Assembly: GCF_004785955.1 (NCBI RefSeq)
Contig: NZ_ML214300.1
Coordinates: 609,223-673,222 of the forward strand
DNA: 64,000 nucleotides
Source: Halostella litorea
Lineage (GTDB): Archaea > Halobacteriota > Halobacteria > Halobacteriales > Natronoarchaeaceae
Reading direction: 5' to 3'
Below are positions 51,016 through 59,835 of this stretch, in pieces. Made by a program: the position numbers and the translations under genes. The notes beneath the pieces are model-generated. The model searched no databases, was not told the origin of the DNA, and saw only the letters and a program-made list of their open reading frames with translations. Position 1 is the stretch's first letter; each line of letters starts with the position of its first letter.

Positions 51016-52515
51016 ATGGCGCGGACGATACTCGTCGCCGGCACCGCCTCCCACGTCGGCAAGAGCACCGTCGCGGCCGGGCTCTGTCGCCTGCTGGCGC
51101 GCGACGGCGTCGACGTCGCCCCGTTCAAGGCACAGAACATGAGCAACAACGCCCGGGCGGTGCCGACCGCCGGCCCGGACGGCGACGGCTTCGGGGAGAT
51201 CGGCGTCTCGCAGTGGGTGCAGGCCCGCGCCGCGGCGGTGCCCGCGACGACGGACCACAACCCCGTCCTGCTGAAGCCCCGCGGCGAGGGCGAGAGCCAA
51301 CTGGTCGTCCACGGCGAGGCGGTCGGCCACTACGCGGCGGGCGACTACTACGACGAATACTGGGAGCGGGCCCGGAGCGCCGCGGTCGAGGCCCACCGCC
51401 GGCTGGCGGCCGCCCACGACGTGGTCGTCGCGGAGGGCGCGGGCTCCATCGCCGAGATCAACCTCCACGACCGCGACCTGGCGAACGTCGAGACGGCCCG
51501 CTTCGCCGACGCCGACGTCATGCTCGTTGCGGACATCGAGCGCGGCGGCGTCTTCGCCAGCCTCGTCGGGACGCTCGAACTGCTGCCCGACGACGTCCGC
51601 GACCGGGTCGTCGGCTGCGTCGTCAACAAGTTCCGCGGCGACGCCTCGCTGCTGGAGCCCGGGATCGCCGAGTTCGAGGACCGCACCGGCGTCCCCGTCC
51701 TCGGCGTCCTGCCCCACGACGACCCGGGCCTGCCCGCGGAGGACAGCCTCTCGCTCCCGCCCGTCGGCGAGCGGGCGGTCCGCGGGGCCGACGACGGCGT
51801 GCCCGAGCGCGAGGCCGTCACGGTCGCGGTTCCGCGGACGCCGCGGGCCTCGAACGTCACCGACCTCGAACCGCTGGCCCGGGAGCCGGGGGTCCGGGTC
51901 GCGTACGTTCCGCCGGACGCCGCGCTGGATGTGGCGGACGCGGTCGTCCTCCCCGGGTCGAAGAACACGGTCGACGACCTGCTGGCGCTCCGCGAGGCGG
52001 GGTTCGGCGACGCGCTGGCCGCCTTCGAGGGCCCGGTCGTCGGCCTCTGTGGCGGCTACCAGATGCTCGGCGAGCGCATCGAGAACGCGGGCGTCGAGCG
52101 GGCGACCGACGGGGGCGACGTCGTCGAGGGGTTCGGACTGCTGCCGGTCGTCACCCGCTTCTCCCGGGAGAAACGCGTGACCCGGGCGACCCGCCGCCTC
52201 CGCGGGGTCGGCCCCCTCGCAGAGGCCGACGCCGCCGTGACGGGGTACGAGATCCACGCGGGCGAGACCCGCGCGGTCGGCCCCGTCGAGCGCCCCTTCG
52301 CCGACCGCGGGGCCGCACGGGGGAACGCGCTCGGCACGTACCTCCACGGCCTGTTCGGGAACGCCGCCGCGCGGACGGCGCTGCTCCGGCCGCTGTTCGA
52401 CGGGAAGCGCCCCTCCGGCGACCGCGAGCGGACGCCGTACGACGACGCCGCGGCGCTGGTCGACGGGAACCTCCCGCTCGATCCCGGCGATATCGCCCGG
52501 GGGGAGTGGGAGTGA
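51016..52515 (+). CDS. cbiP: Cobyric acid synthase CbiP
   Basis: A 499-residue amidase that adds four amides to adenosylcobyrinate a,c-diamide. The ATP site is [15 protein letters not shown], followed by [15 protein letters not shown] and [11 protein letters not shown]. The glutaminase half has [10 protein letters not shown], the Cys in [11 protein letters not shown] and the His in [10 protein letters not shown]. It is the last gene of the operon, seven bases after the adenosyltransferase gene. Sequence after its stop contains a strong GC hairpin at 52653-52669. Confidence 0.94.
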   Translation: MARTILVAGTASHVGKSTVAAGLCRLLARDGVDVAPFKAQNMSNNARAVPTAGPDGDGFGEIGVSQWVQARAAAVPATTDHNPVLLKPRGEGESQLVVHGEAVGHYAAGDYYDEYWERARSAAVEAHRRLAAAHDVVVAEGAGSIAEINLHDRDLANVETARFADADVMLVADIERGGVFASLVGTLELLPDDVRDRVVGCVVNKFRGDASLLEPGIAEFEDRTGVPVLGVLPHDDPGLPAEDSLSLPPVGERAVRGADDGVPEREAVTVAVPRTPRASNVTDLEPLAREPGVRVAYVPPDAALDVADAVVLPGSKNTVDDLLALREAGFGDALAAFEGPVVGLCGGYQMLGERIENAGVERATDGGDVVEGFGLLPVVTRFSREKRVTRATRRLRGVGPLAEADAAVTGYEIHAGETRAVGPVERPFADRGAARGNALGTYLHGLFGNAAARTALLRPLFDGKRPSGDRERTPYDDAAALVDGNLPLDPGDIARGEWE

Positions 52516-52652
52516 CCGACCATATCGGCCAAAACATTTACACTTACGCCGTTTCACCCCTTTCATGTGGCAGTCGCCGACTTCCCCCCTTCCCCCCACC
52601 CCCGGCGACGCCACGCTGCCGGGGCGGTATCTCCCCGGATCGTTCCCCCTTT

Positions 52653-52669
52653 CCCCACGCGGCGTGGGG
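52653..52669. repeat. GC hairpin CCCCACGC-G-GCGTGGGG
   Basis: A perfect inverted repeat lies within a C-rich stretch between the cobalamin operon and the MinD-like gene. It could end the operon transcript or act as an operator; its 3' side has no T-run. Confidence 0.45.
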
Positions 52670-52707
52670 CCCCTATCACGCTCCTTTCGCGGTAGTGCTA
52701 CGACGGA

Positions 52708-52715
52708 AATTTTAA
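52708..52715 (+). promoter_or_regulatory. TATA box of the MinD-like gene
   Basis: AATTTTAA lies 28-35 bases before the ATG at 52743, so the transcript is probably leaderless. Confidence 0.5.
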
Positions 52716-52742
52716 CACCGAAACCGCCCGTATCGAACACCG

Positions 52743-53516
52743 ATGGTCGAGGCGTTCGCCGTGGCGAGCGGAAAGGGCGGGACCGGGAAGACGACGAGCA
52801 CGCTGGCCCTCGGGATGGCGCTGGCCGCGGACCACGAGGTGACGGTCGTCGACGCCGACACCGGCCTGGCGAACCTGCTGTTTCACGCCGGCCTCGCCGA
52901 CGTCGACGTGACGCTGCACGACCTGCTTCTGGCCGATACCGACGCGGCCGTCGACGACGCCACCTACGAGCGGTTCGGGATGCGGGTCGTCCCCTGTGGC
53001 ACGAGCCTCGCCGACTTCGAGGCGGCCGACCCGACGCGGCTCCGGGAGGTGGTGGCGAGGCTGGCGGCCGACGCGGACGTGCTCCTGCTGGACTCGCCGG
53101 CCGCGCTCGGGTCGAAAAGCGCCGTCCTCCCCATCGTGCTGGCGGACCGCATCGTCACCGTGCTCCAGCCGACGATACCGGCGCTGTCGGACGCGCTGAA
53201 GGTCGGCGAGTACGCCAGGTCGTACGGCACGGGGAGCGCGGGCGTCCTGTTCAACAAGGTCCGCGACGAGGGGGCGGTCGACCGCGTCGCCGAGCGGACC
53301 GAGCGGTACTTCGACGGCCCGACGCTGGCGACGGTGCCCGACAGCCAGGCGGTCCGCGACGCCCGCGACGCCGGCGAGCCGCTGCTGGCCCACGCGCCCG
53401 ACTCGCCGGCGGCCGGGGCGTTCCGTGAGGCGGCCGACGCGCTGACCGTCGAACCCGGCGACTCCGCGGCCGTCGCCGACCGGTTCCGGAGCGCCGTCGT
53501 CCCGGACAGACCATGA
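52743..53516 (+). CDS. MinD/ParA-family ATPase
   Basis: A 257-residue deviant-Walker ATPase with a complete P-loop ASGKGGTGKTTSTLALG, including both lysines. Switch I is VVDADTGLANLLFHAGL and Walker B is LLLDSPAALGSKS. It lacks an obvious C-terminal amphipathic membrane helix. Haloarchaeal MinD homologues position surface structures rather than the division ring. Here it is coupled to a partner gene by an ATGA overlap, suggesting they act as one unit. Confidence 0.87.
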   Translation: MVEAFAVASGKGGTGKTTSTLALGMALAADHEVTVVDADTGLANLLFHAGLADVDVTLHDLLLADTDAAVDDATYERFGMRVVPCGTSLADFEAADPTRLREVVARLAADADVLLLDSPAALGSKSAVLPIVLADRIVTVLQPTIPALSDALKVGEYARSYGTGSAGVLFNKVRDEGAVDRVAERTERYFDGPTLATVPDSQAVRDARDAGEPLLAHAPDSPAAGAFREAADALTVEPGDSAAVADRFRSAVVPDRP

Positions 53517-54088
53517 GGCTGCCCCGCGGCCAACTGGTGCGCTCCCGCGTCGTCGGCGACCCGGCGACGGCGCTGTCGGCCGCGCTCGACCGAGCGCTGA
53601 CCGGCTACGTCGTGTTCGAACCCGGGGAGTCGCTGCTGCTCGACGCGGACGGCCGGGGCGTGCTCACGTTCGAGGACGGCGTGCCGGTGCTTGCCTACCA
53701 CACTGGCACCGACGCCGGCGGCGCGGACGCCATCGCCGACTTCGCGGTCCCCGGCCCCTACAGCGTCGACGCGTTCGAACTCAACCGGGACGCGCTCGCC
53801 GACCTCCACGACACGCCGGAACTGCGGGTGCCGCCGGGGCTGCCCGCCGAGCGCCTCGCCGGCGACCCGGACCTCGCGGACCGGACCCGCGCCGTCGCGC
53901 CGGACGAGCGCGTCGGGGCCGACGAGGACGCGTCGTCGCCGGTCGCCGCGTTCCTCGACGACGAGGAGAAGGTCGCGGCGATCCGCGAGCAGGCCCGGGC
54001 CGAGGCCCGTGACCGCGCGGAGGAGTGGGGGCTGACCGACGCGCTGGCCGACTCACCCGGCGCGGAGGCCGACGACGGCGGCGACTAG
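53513..54088 (+). CDS. Protein of unknown function coupled to the MinD-like ATPase
   Basis: A 191-residue acidic protein. The first 110 residues form a compact alpha/beta domain (VVGDPATALSAALDRALTGY, VVFEPGESLLLDADGRGVLT, VPVLAYHTG). The rest is a helical, Glu/Ala/Asp-rich tail (EKVAAIREQARAEARDRAEE). No family name can be given with confidence. The ATGA overlap with the MinD-like gene indicates translational coupling. Its end overlaps the convergent surface-protein gene by 36 bases. Confidence 0.7.
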   Translation: MRLPRGQLVRSRVVGDPATALSAALDRALTGYVVFEPGESLLLDADGRGVLTFEDGVPVLAYHTGTDAGGADAIADFAVPGPYSVDAFELNRDALADLHDTPELRVPPGLPAERLAGDPDLADRTRAVAPDERVGADEDASSPVAAFLDDEEKVAAIREQARAEARDRAEEWGLTDALADSPGAEADDGGD

Positions 54089-55630
54089 CAGCGAGAGGAC
54101 CGCGCCGACCAGCAGCGTCGGCGGGACCGCCCCGTCGGCGGCGAACGTGCCGTCGCCGCCCCCGTCCCCCTCCACGACGAGTTCCTGCTCGGCGTCGCCG
54201 ACGGCGACGTCGTACGTCCCTGGCGACTCGACGGCCCGGGAGAACGTCACCGTGCGCGTCTCCCCCGGCGGGACCCGGACCTGTTGCCGGTCGACCGTCT
54301 GCCCGAACATCGAGAGGCGCACCTCGCGGGTCCCGTTGCCCTCGCCGTCGTTTGCCACCGTGGCCGTTACCGACACGTCCTCGTGCGGATCGACCTCGGT
54401 CGGCGACAGCGAGAGGTTCGTCACCCGGATCGACGGCCGTAACAGCCCGACCGCGACCGGTCCACTCTCGTTCGCGTCCGCCGTCCGGAACCGCACCGCG
54501 TCGCCGTCGCGCTCCGTCCGGTGGTCCAGGCGCCGCCACTCGCCGTCGCGGTACTGGAACAGCGCGACGTCGCCGACGCTCCGGTCGACTTCCTCGAACC
54601 GGTCGCGCGCGACCGAGAAGGCGTACGCGACGTCGCCGGCGTTGTCCGCCGTCGGACCCTCCGGAGCGACCGTCAACAGCGGGTCCGCGGGCAGCGGCGC
54701 GTCGGCGGCCGCGGTCGCGTTCGTGCGGTTCAGCCCGAACCGGAACCAGTCGGCGTCGCCGTGCCCGACGCTGACGCCGTCGAGAGCCGCACCGCGGTCC
54801 GACGCGATGGAGGGGTCGAACGTCGTCTCGTCGGCCGCGGGGGCGTTGCGCACGGTCGCGTCGTAGCGCTCCGTGTCGTTTCGCGCGACCTGAACTGACG
54901 CGTCGTCACACCGCCCGGGGCGGATCGTCACCGGGCGGTCCATCGCGAGCCGGACCGTCCGGCCGTCGGCGCTCCGGAGCAGCCAGTCGTCTATCGTCGC
55001 ACTCGTGTCGAGCGTGGCGTAGGGCGCGTCGCGGTTGAACGCCGGCTCGATGGTTATCTCCCCGTAGGCGCCGCGTTCGAGGCCGCGGAACGCGCCGCCG
55101 TCGGTGCGGTTGCGCTCCCACCACCAGTCGGCCCGGGCGGTCGAGCCCTCGTGCGTGAAATTGTCCATCCGGTTCGTGTAGTTGTCGTCCCTGACGGCCC
55201 ACTCGCCGCCGGACGGAAGGCCGGACATGCGCACCGTCGCCACGCTGCCGCCGGTCTCGCTGCCGGCCGCGCCGTGGATGAAGACGACGCTCCCACCCTC
55301 GCTCCCGTCGTAGAGCAACAGTTGGCTCTCGTCGTACGACTGGAGCTCCCGGGTCCCCTGTGAACTGTACAGCCCGGTGTGGAGGCCGTACTCGTAGAAG
55401 TCGGACACGGACCGGGCGTCGTCGCCGAACGGCGTCACCTCGACGCAGTTGCCGCCCTGCGTGACGGCGTAGACATCGGCGTCCGGCGGGGTCTGTACGT
55501 CGCTTGCGCTCGCCGCGCCGGGCACCCCGGCAGCGCCGGCCGCGGGCAGCGCCGCGAGCGCGACGCCGACGGCGGTGGCCGCGAGCGCGAGCGATACGAG
55601 CCGTCCCTCCGCGTGACTGTCGTCGCCCAT
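54053..55630 (-). CDS. Cell-surface glycoprotein-like protein with CARDB-like domain
   Basis: A 525-residue exported protein. A signal peptide (VSLALAATAVGVALAALPAA) is followed by a large beta-rich ectodomain with several N-glycosylation sequons (for example NYTN, NFTH, NRTD, NDTE). A CARDB-like module runs at about 415-500 (VTNLSLSPTEVDPHEDVSVT, VPPGETRTVTFSRAVESPG). After a Gly/Asp linker, a C-terminal membrane helix (PTLLVGAVLSLLVAAVVGLR) anchors it. Its ligand is unknown. ATG 55630 starts closer to the signal than the codon at 55639. Confidence 0.78.
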   Translation of the reverse strand: MGDDSHAEGRLVSLALAATAVGVALAALPAAGAAGVPGAASASDVQTPPDADVYAVTQGGNCVEVTPFGDDARSVSDFYEYGLHTGLYSSQGTRELQSYDESQLLLYDGSEGGSVVFIHGAAGSETGGSVATVRMSGLPSGGEWAVRDDNYTNRMDNFTHEGSTARADWWWERNRTDGGAFRGLERGAYGEITIEPAFNRDAPYATLDTSATIDDWLLRSADGRTVRLAMDRPVTIRPGRCDDASVQVARNDTERYDATVRNAPAADETTFDPSIASDRGAALDGVSVGHGDADWFRFGLNRTNATAAADAPLPADPLLTVAPEGPTADNAGDVAYAFSVARDRFEEVDRSVGDVALFQYRDGEWRRLDHRTERDGDAVRFRTADANESGPVAVGLLRPSIRVTNLSLSPTEVDPHEDVSVTATVANDGEGNGTREVRLSMFGQTVDRQQVRVPPGETRTVTFSRAVESPGTYDVAVGDAEQELVVEGDGGGDGTFAADGAVPPTLLVGAVLSLLVAAVVGLRAG

Positions 55631-55902
55631 CTGGGTCACCGAGGACTCTCAACGGCATCCGTTGTGAATACCGGGGGAGGTGAAACGTTGGGTTCGATAC
55701 GGCACGATCGCGCGCGAGAGGCACTCTACGCGGCACTATCGCGGTCGAAGCCGTCTCGGGACTGGTTGGGTATCGGAGGGGTTCGCGCCGGTCGTCGGCG
55801 GGAGACAGGTCCCCGCGCCGGGAGGAGCCGGAACCGGTGTGCCGACCCCGCGCCGGCGCGCCCGGAGCCGACGGGCACCGCCCCCGCCGGCGTCGGTGAC
55901 GG

Positions 55903-57834
55903 CTACCGGAACAGGGTCGTCGGCGGCTTCGCGGCGTTGGCCACCGATTCGTCGGGGCGGATCGCCGGCAGCCGGAGGACCGCGACGGTCCCGGACGGCG
56001 TCGGGTCGATCTGGAACGAGCCGCCGTACCGCGTCGCGATCCAGTTGACCAGCCACAGGCCCAGCCCGGTCCCGTGTTCCAGCGGCGTCTCGCGCCCGCT
56101 CTCGATGACGGCCGCCTCCTCGGCCGGGATGCCGGCGCCGTCGTCGACCACCGCGAGTTCGACCCACTCGCCGTCGGCGTCTGCACGCAGCGTCACCTCG
56201 GTCGGCGGGTCGGGGTCGTGCCGGACCGCGTTGTCGACGAGCTCCCGAACGGCGCGCTCCAGTTCGATCCCGGCACAGACGTCGGCGGCGTCGGCGGCGT
56301 CGACGGTCAGGCGCGCGCCGTCGGCGTCGCGGTACTCGTCTGCGACCCGCGTCAGCAGCGACGCCGTGTCGATCCGCTCCGGGCTGGCGTCCGCGGTCGC
56401 GTACGACTCCAGGACGCGGGCGCGCTCGCTGAGGCGCACCAGGTCCTCGGTCGACTCCCGGATCCGGGCGGCGTGGGCGGCGACGTCGCCCCCGGACTCG
56501 ATGAGGTCGACGTACCCCTGGACCGCGTTCATCCCGTTGCGGAGGTTGTGCCGGAGCACGCGGTTCAACACCTCGATGAGCCGCGTCGTCCGCCGCGTTG
56601 CGGTGACGTCCCGCTGGAACCCGACGAAGTGGGTGACGGCTCCGTTGCCGTCGGTGACGGGCGTGATCGACACCCGATTCCAGAACGGCGTCCCGCCGTC
56701 GCGGTAGTTCAACAGTTCGACGACCGCGGGCTCCCGGGCCTCGACCGCCTCCTGGAGGCGCCGGACCGGCTCCTCGGCGGTCCCCGGCCCCTGCAGGATC
56801 CGGCAGTTCCGCCCGACGATCTCGTCGGTGTCGTACCCGGTCAGCTCCCGGAACGCCTCGTTCGCGTACACCACCGGGTCGCCGTCGGCGGTCACGTCGA
56901 CGATGGTGACGCCGACGCGGGCGGCGTCGACCGCGCTGTTTTTGAGGCGGAGGTCCCGGATCCGCTCCTCCCGTTCGGTCACGTCGCGGGCGATCCCCTG
57001 AATCGCGAACTCGTCGTCGGCCGAGACGAGCGACGAGTTCACCTCGACGGGCACCCGCTCGCCGTCGGCGGCCAGCAGTTCGAACTGCGCGTTCCGCACC
57101 GGGTGGCGCTCGGCCGCGTTCTCCAGCAGGTCGGCCGCCCGCTCGCGGTCCCGCTCCGCGACGAGCGCCCGCAGCGGCTCACCGACGGGTTCGTCCGGCG
57201 AGTACCCGAGCATCCGCTCGACGGCCGCGGAGACGTACGTGAACCGACCGTCGGCGTCGACCCGGTAGATCACGTCGGGGCTCGCGTCGGCGATCCCCTC
57301 GAACTGCCGCCGCTCCCGCTCGATGCGTGCGAGCCGTTCGTCCCGCCGCCGGTCCCGCCGGCGTCGCTCTATCGCCGCACCGGTGAGCCGCGCGACGAGT
57401 TCGACGAACAGCTCCTCGGCCTCGGAGAACGGCCGGTCGCGCTCGGCCCCGTCCGCGAAACACACCGTCCCGTACACCGCGTCGTCGACGACGACTTTCC
57501 CGCCGATGTAACAGCCGAAGCCGAACCGGTCGTAGGCGACGTCCTTCACGAGGTCGGAGGCCCCGGCGTCCTGAACGCTCGTCAGCCCCTCCGTCTCGAC
57601 GGTCCGGCGGCAGTACGCCTCGTCGAGCGGACACCGCTCGCCGGGGGCGATGCCGTCGTGCGAGCCGACCGATCGCTCGATCGTCTGGACGCCGTCCTCC
57701 ACCCGCGTGAGAAACCCGACTCCGACGCCGAGTTTCTCCCGACCGGCCTCCAGCGCCCGGCGTATCGCCGTCTCCACCGTGACGCTCCGGTCCGCGAACG
57801 CGTCGTACACGCGCTCGCGATGCTCGCCGGTCAT
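55903..57834 (-). CDS. GAF-PAS-LOV sensor histidine kinase (candidate blue-light receptor)
   Basis: A 643-residue soluble kinase. Domains in order are GAF (about 15-155), PAS (175-290), LOV-type PAS (300-412), HisKA with RHNLRNGMNAVQG (phospho-His 429), and HATPase (about 500-630; ELVDNAVRHD, GTGLGLWLVNWI). The LOV motif is GRNCRILQG with the photo-adduct cysteine C344. The flavin contacts N376 (NYRDG), N386 (TPFWN) and Q407 (VGFQRD) have nearly the spacing found in YtvA and phototropin LOV domains. It should therefore bind FMN and respond to blue light. ATG 57834 was chosen because the GAF domain follows; upstream codons show no homology. Confidence 0.9.
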   Translation of the reverse strand: MTGEHRERVYDAFADRSVTVETAIRRALEAGREKLGVGVGFLTRVEDGVQTIERSVGSHDGIAPGERCPLDEAYCRRTVETEGLTSVQDAGASDLVKDVAYDRFGFGCYIGGKVVVDDAVYGTVCFADGAERDRPFSEAEELFVELVARLTGAAIERRRRDRRRDERLARIERERRQFEGIADASPDVIYRVDADGRFTYVSAAVERMLGYSPDEPVGEPLRALVAERDRERAADLLENAAERHPVRNAQFELLAADGERVPVEVNSSLVSADDEFAIQGIARDVTEREERIRDLRLKNSAVDAARVGVTIVDVTADGDPVVYANEAFRELTGYDTDEIVGRNCRILQGPGTAEEPVRRLQEAVEAREPAVVELLNYRDGGTPFWNRVSITPVTDGNGAVTHFVGFQRDVTATRRTTRLIEVLNRVLRHNLRNGMNAVQGYVDLIESGGDVAAHAARIRESTEDLVRLSERARVLESYATADASPERIDTASLLTRVADEYRDADGARLTVDAADAADVCAGIELERAVRELVDNAVRHDPDPPTEVTLRADADGEWVELAVVDDGAGIPAEEAAVIESGRETPLEHGTGLGLWLVNWIATRYGGSFQIDPTPSGTVAVLRLPAIRPDESVANAAKPPTTLFR

Positions 57835-57844
57835 CCCGGCCGAG

Positions 57845-57889
57845 CTATCGACGGATAACAGTTCACTCGCATCATCAACGCGTCGATAG
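57845..57889. repeat. Inverted repeat CTATCGACG ... CGTCGATAG before the LOV kinase
   Basis: Nine-base arms at 57845-57853 and 57881-57889 separated by 27 bases lie between the LOV kinase start and its TATA box. They are operator- or hairpin-like. Confidence 0.45.
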
Positions 57890-57902
57890 TTTCGCGACGC
57901 GG

Positions 57903-57910
57903 ATATAAAT
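57903..57910 (-). promoter_or_regulatory. TATA box of the LOV kinase gene
   Basis: ATTTATAT on the minus strand lies about 70 bases before the start codon, predicting a leader of about 45 bases that includes the inverted repeat. Confidence 0.5.
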
Positions 57911-58024
57911 ATCGGTGGGTGAAGCCGATTAACTACCGTTCGGACGGCGTGAAACACCGGACGGCAAGCCGGGGGTGGAACGGCGGCGCGGAACACGTAT
58001 CCCCCCGCAGGCCGTACTACGACC

Positions 58025-58168
58025 GTGAACTACCGCCACAATCCTGGAAGCGACTCGGGGTCGACGGCCGACGGCACGGGAAAGCGCGGCATCGCCCGCA
58101 AACTGCTCCTCGCACTTGCGCTCGCGGCGTTCTCGTATCTCGCGTCGCGGTGGAGCGAGGCGAGATAG
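58025..58168 (+). CDS. Small possible membrane protein (47 residues)
   Basis: A GTG-started frame encodes a Ser/Gly/Asp-rich N-terminus then a basic helix GKRGIARKLLLALALAAFSY ending in SRWSEAR. One amphipathic or membrane helix is visible. It lies in the space between the divergent LOV kinase and the end of the pilus operon. Codon use fits the genome, but the case rests on composition alone. Confidence 0.35.
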   Translation: MNYRHNPGSDSGSTADGTGKRGIARKLLLALALAAFSYLASRWSEAR

Positions 58169-58170
58169 CT

Positions 58171-58758
58171 TCAGTTCGACCGGGCGACGCGCGGCGACGG
58201 CGACCGGGTTCCGGCGTCGGCGGCCGACCGCCCTCCCGCTCGCACGACCAGCGTCGCCCGCGACCGCCCGTCGTCGCTCGTCACGCGCACGTCGAACGCC
58301 GCCGCCAGCACCGCCGTCTCGCCCGCGCGGTCCTGGACGACGACGCCGTCTATCGCCTCGCAGTCGCCGAACCGCCTGTCCGGTCCCGACGGACAGCGCC
58401 GGGCGGCCCACGCCGCCGCGGCGCTGTGGTTGTACGCCACCTCGTAGGCCGTCCCGCGGTCGACGCGGGCCGAACGGAGCGTCTCCAGCCGCGGGGCGAG
58501 GCCCGCCCGCACCTCGGCGACGGCGTCCTCGCGCTGCCACCACTCGTACTCCCCCCGGACGGGCGCGCTCGCCTCGTAGGTCCCGCGTTCGAGCAGGCGC
58601 TCGGCGTTGCGCGCCGGGTCGTCGTAGCCCGCGCCCGCCCGGACGTCGGCGTGGTAGCCCAGTTGGAGGTACGCGAAGGCGATCGGCACCAGCGCGAGCG
58701 CCAGCACGCCGGCCGCGACGAGGACGAGCTGGCCGCGGTCGCCGTCGTCGCGGATCAC
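58171..58758 (-). CDS. Pilus-operon envelope protein (DUF7261-like)
   Basis: A 195-residue protein that begins with a short charged lead DDGDRGQ and a hydrophobic helix (LVLVAAGVLALALVPIAFAYL), the pattern of type IV pilin-like N-termini. A soluble domain of about 150 residues with one cysteine pair follows. It is the last gene of the pilus operon, and its GTG overlaps the upstream stop as GTGA. It resembles haloarchaeal DUF7261; its role is probably structural or in assembly. Confidence 0.72.
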   Translation of the reverse strand: MIRDDGDRGQLVLVAAGVLALALVPIAFAYLQLGYHADVRAGAGYDDPARNAERLLERGTYEASAPVRGEYEWWQREDAVAEVRAGLAPRLETLRSARVDRGTAYEVAYNHSAAAAWAARRCPSGPDRRFGDCEAIDGVVVQDRAGETAVLAAAFDVRVTSDDGRSRATLVVRAGGRSAADAGTRSPSPRVARSN

Positions 58759-59162
58759 GCGTACCACACCCGTACCGTCACGTCGCCGTTCGCGGTCGTC
58801 ACCGTCGCCGAGCCCACCGCGACGCCGGGCGGCCGCTCGTAGCCGACCGCCCCCCGGGGCGTCTCGACGCGGAACAGCAGGTTGTCCGGGAGGATGCGGT
58901 CGACCCGCCGTTCGAGCGCGTCCCGCTCGCGCTCGAAGCTCCCGGGCGTCCGGACCACCTCGGCCAGCCGCGTCGCGCCGGCGTGGCGAGGCGACTCGTC
59001 CGACAGCACCGTCGCGGCGTCCTCGGCGTACGCGTCCAGTTGTGGCTCCCGGGTGTCGGCGTCCGGCACGCCCAGCGCGAACGTCGTCATGACGCCCACG
59101 ACCAGCACGACGCCGACCCCGACCTCAACCGCCGGGAGCGACAGCTGTGCCCGGCTATCCAT
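58755..59162 (-). CDS. Pilin-like protein (DUF7262-like)
   Basis: A 135-residue protein: MDSRAQLSLPAVEVGVGVVLV followed by a helix to about residue 30, then a small soluble domain ending VTTANGDVTVRVWYA. The polar lead of about eight residues plus hydrophobic helix is pilin-like. It overlaps the upstream gene by eight bases and the downstream one by four. Its small size fits a minor pilin. Confidence 0.7.
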   Translation of the reverse strand: MDSRAQLSLPAVEVGVGVVLVVGVMTTFALGVPDADTREPQLDAYAEDAATVLSDESPRHAGATRLAEVVRTPGSFERERDALERRVDRILPDNLLFRVETPRGAVGYERPPGVAVGSATVTTANGDVTVRVWYA

Positions 59163-59835
59163 CGACGGTCACCCCCAGGACGGCCTTCCGCGTCCGCGAC
59201 GGGTAGTAGGTCACCGATACGCTCCCCGCGGGGAGCCGGGCACTCGACTCGACGGTGAGCGTCGCCGTCTCGAACCGCGACAGGTCGACGGTCGCAGTGC
59301 CCGTGATCCCGGACGCGTTGTGCAACACGACCCGGTCGTTCGCCCGGACCGTGTCCACCGTCGTACCGTTCGGCGGCGACAGCGTCAGCGTCGCGTTCGG
59401 CGTCCGCCGCGGGAGCGTCACCGACTGCTCGCGGTTCGTCCCGAGCGACGGGGTGCGGGTCACGCGCTCGCGGCGCTCGACGAGCACGACCCGCCGGATC
59501 GTCGTGCCCCCGTCTGCGTCGCCGGTGCGGACGAGCGTCTCGCCGTCGATGGTCACGCGCACCGCGCGGTCGCGGGCGACGGGGTACTGCGACTCGAACG
59601 CGGCGTCGTCGAGCGACGCCACGGCGCCGGCGTCGAGCACGTTCCCGCGGACGGCCAGCGGCCCGTCGGCGCTCACGAGGCGCTCGGAGAGGGCGACGGC
59701 GACGCGGCGCTCGCCGGCGTCCCGCGTGGCGCTCCCGACCGCGTCGTCCGCGACGAACAGCCCGACGCCGGCGACCGTCGAGAGCGCGAGCAGCGCCACC
59801 AGGAGCGCCGGCATGTTCGCCTGGCCCCGGGTCAT
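59155..59835 (-). CDS. Pilin-like protein (DUF7263-like)
   Basis: A 226-residue protein starting MTRGQANMPALLVALLALST, a GQ-type lead then a hydrophobic helix, as in haloarchaeal pilin-like proteins. A beta-rich ectodomain follows (VVLVERRERVTRTPSLG, VDLSRFETATLTVESSARLP). It overlaps the genes on both sides, so it is translated with them. The precise role is unknown. Confidence 0.7.
   Translation of the reverse strand: MTRGQANMPALLVALLALSTVAGVGLFVADDAVGSATRDAGERRVAVALSERLVSADGPLAVRGNVLDAGAVASLDDAAFESQYPVARDRAVRVTIDGETLVRTGDADGGTTIRRVVLVERRERVTRTPSLGTNREQSVTLPRRTPNATLTLSPPNGTTVDTVRANDRVVLHNASGITGTATVDLSRFETATLTVESSARLPAGSVSVTYYPSRTRKAVLGVTVDG

Noticed and set aside
50314-52740. An 808-codon minus-strand frame over the end of the cobalamin operon
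   Set aside because: It is antisense to cobA and cbiP, whose catalytic motifs are intact. The long opening follows from GC-rich codons.
54053-54088. Treating the 36-base tail-to-tail overlap as an annotation error
   Set aside because: Both reading frames keep sensible C-termini (an acidic tail and a membrane anchor), so a true convergent overlap is more likely.
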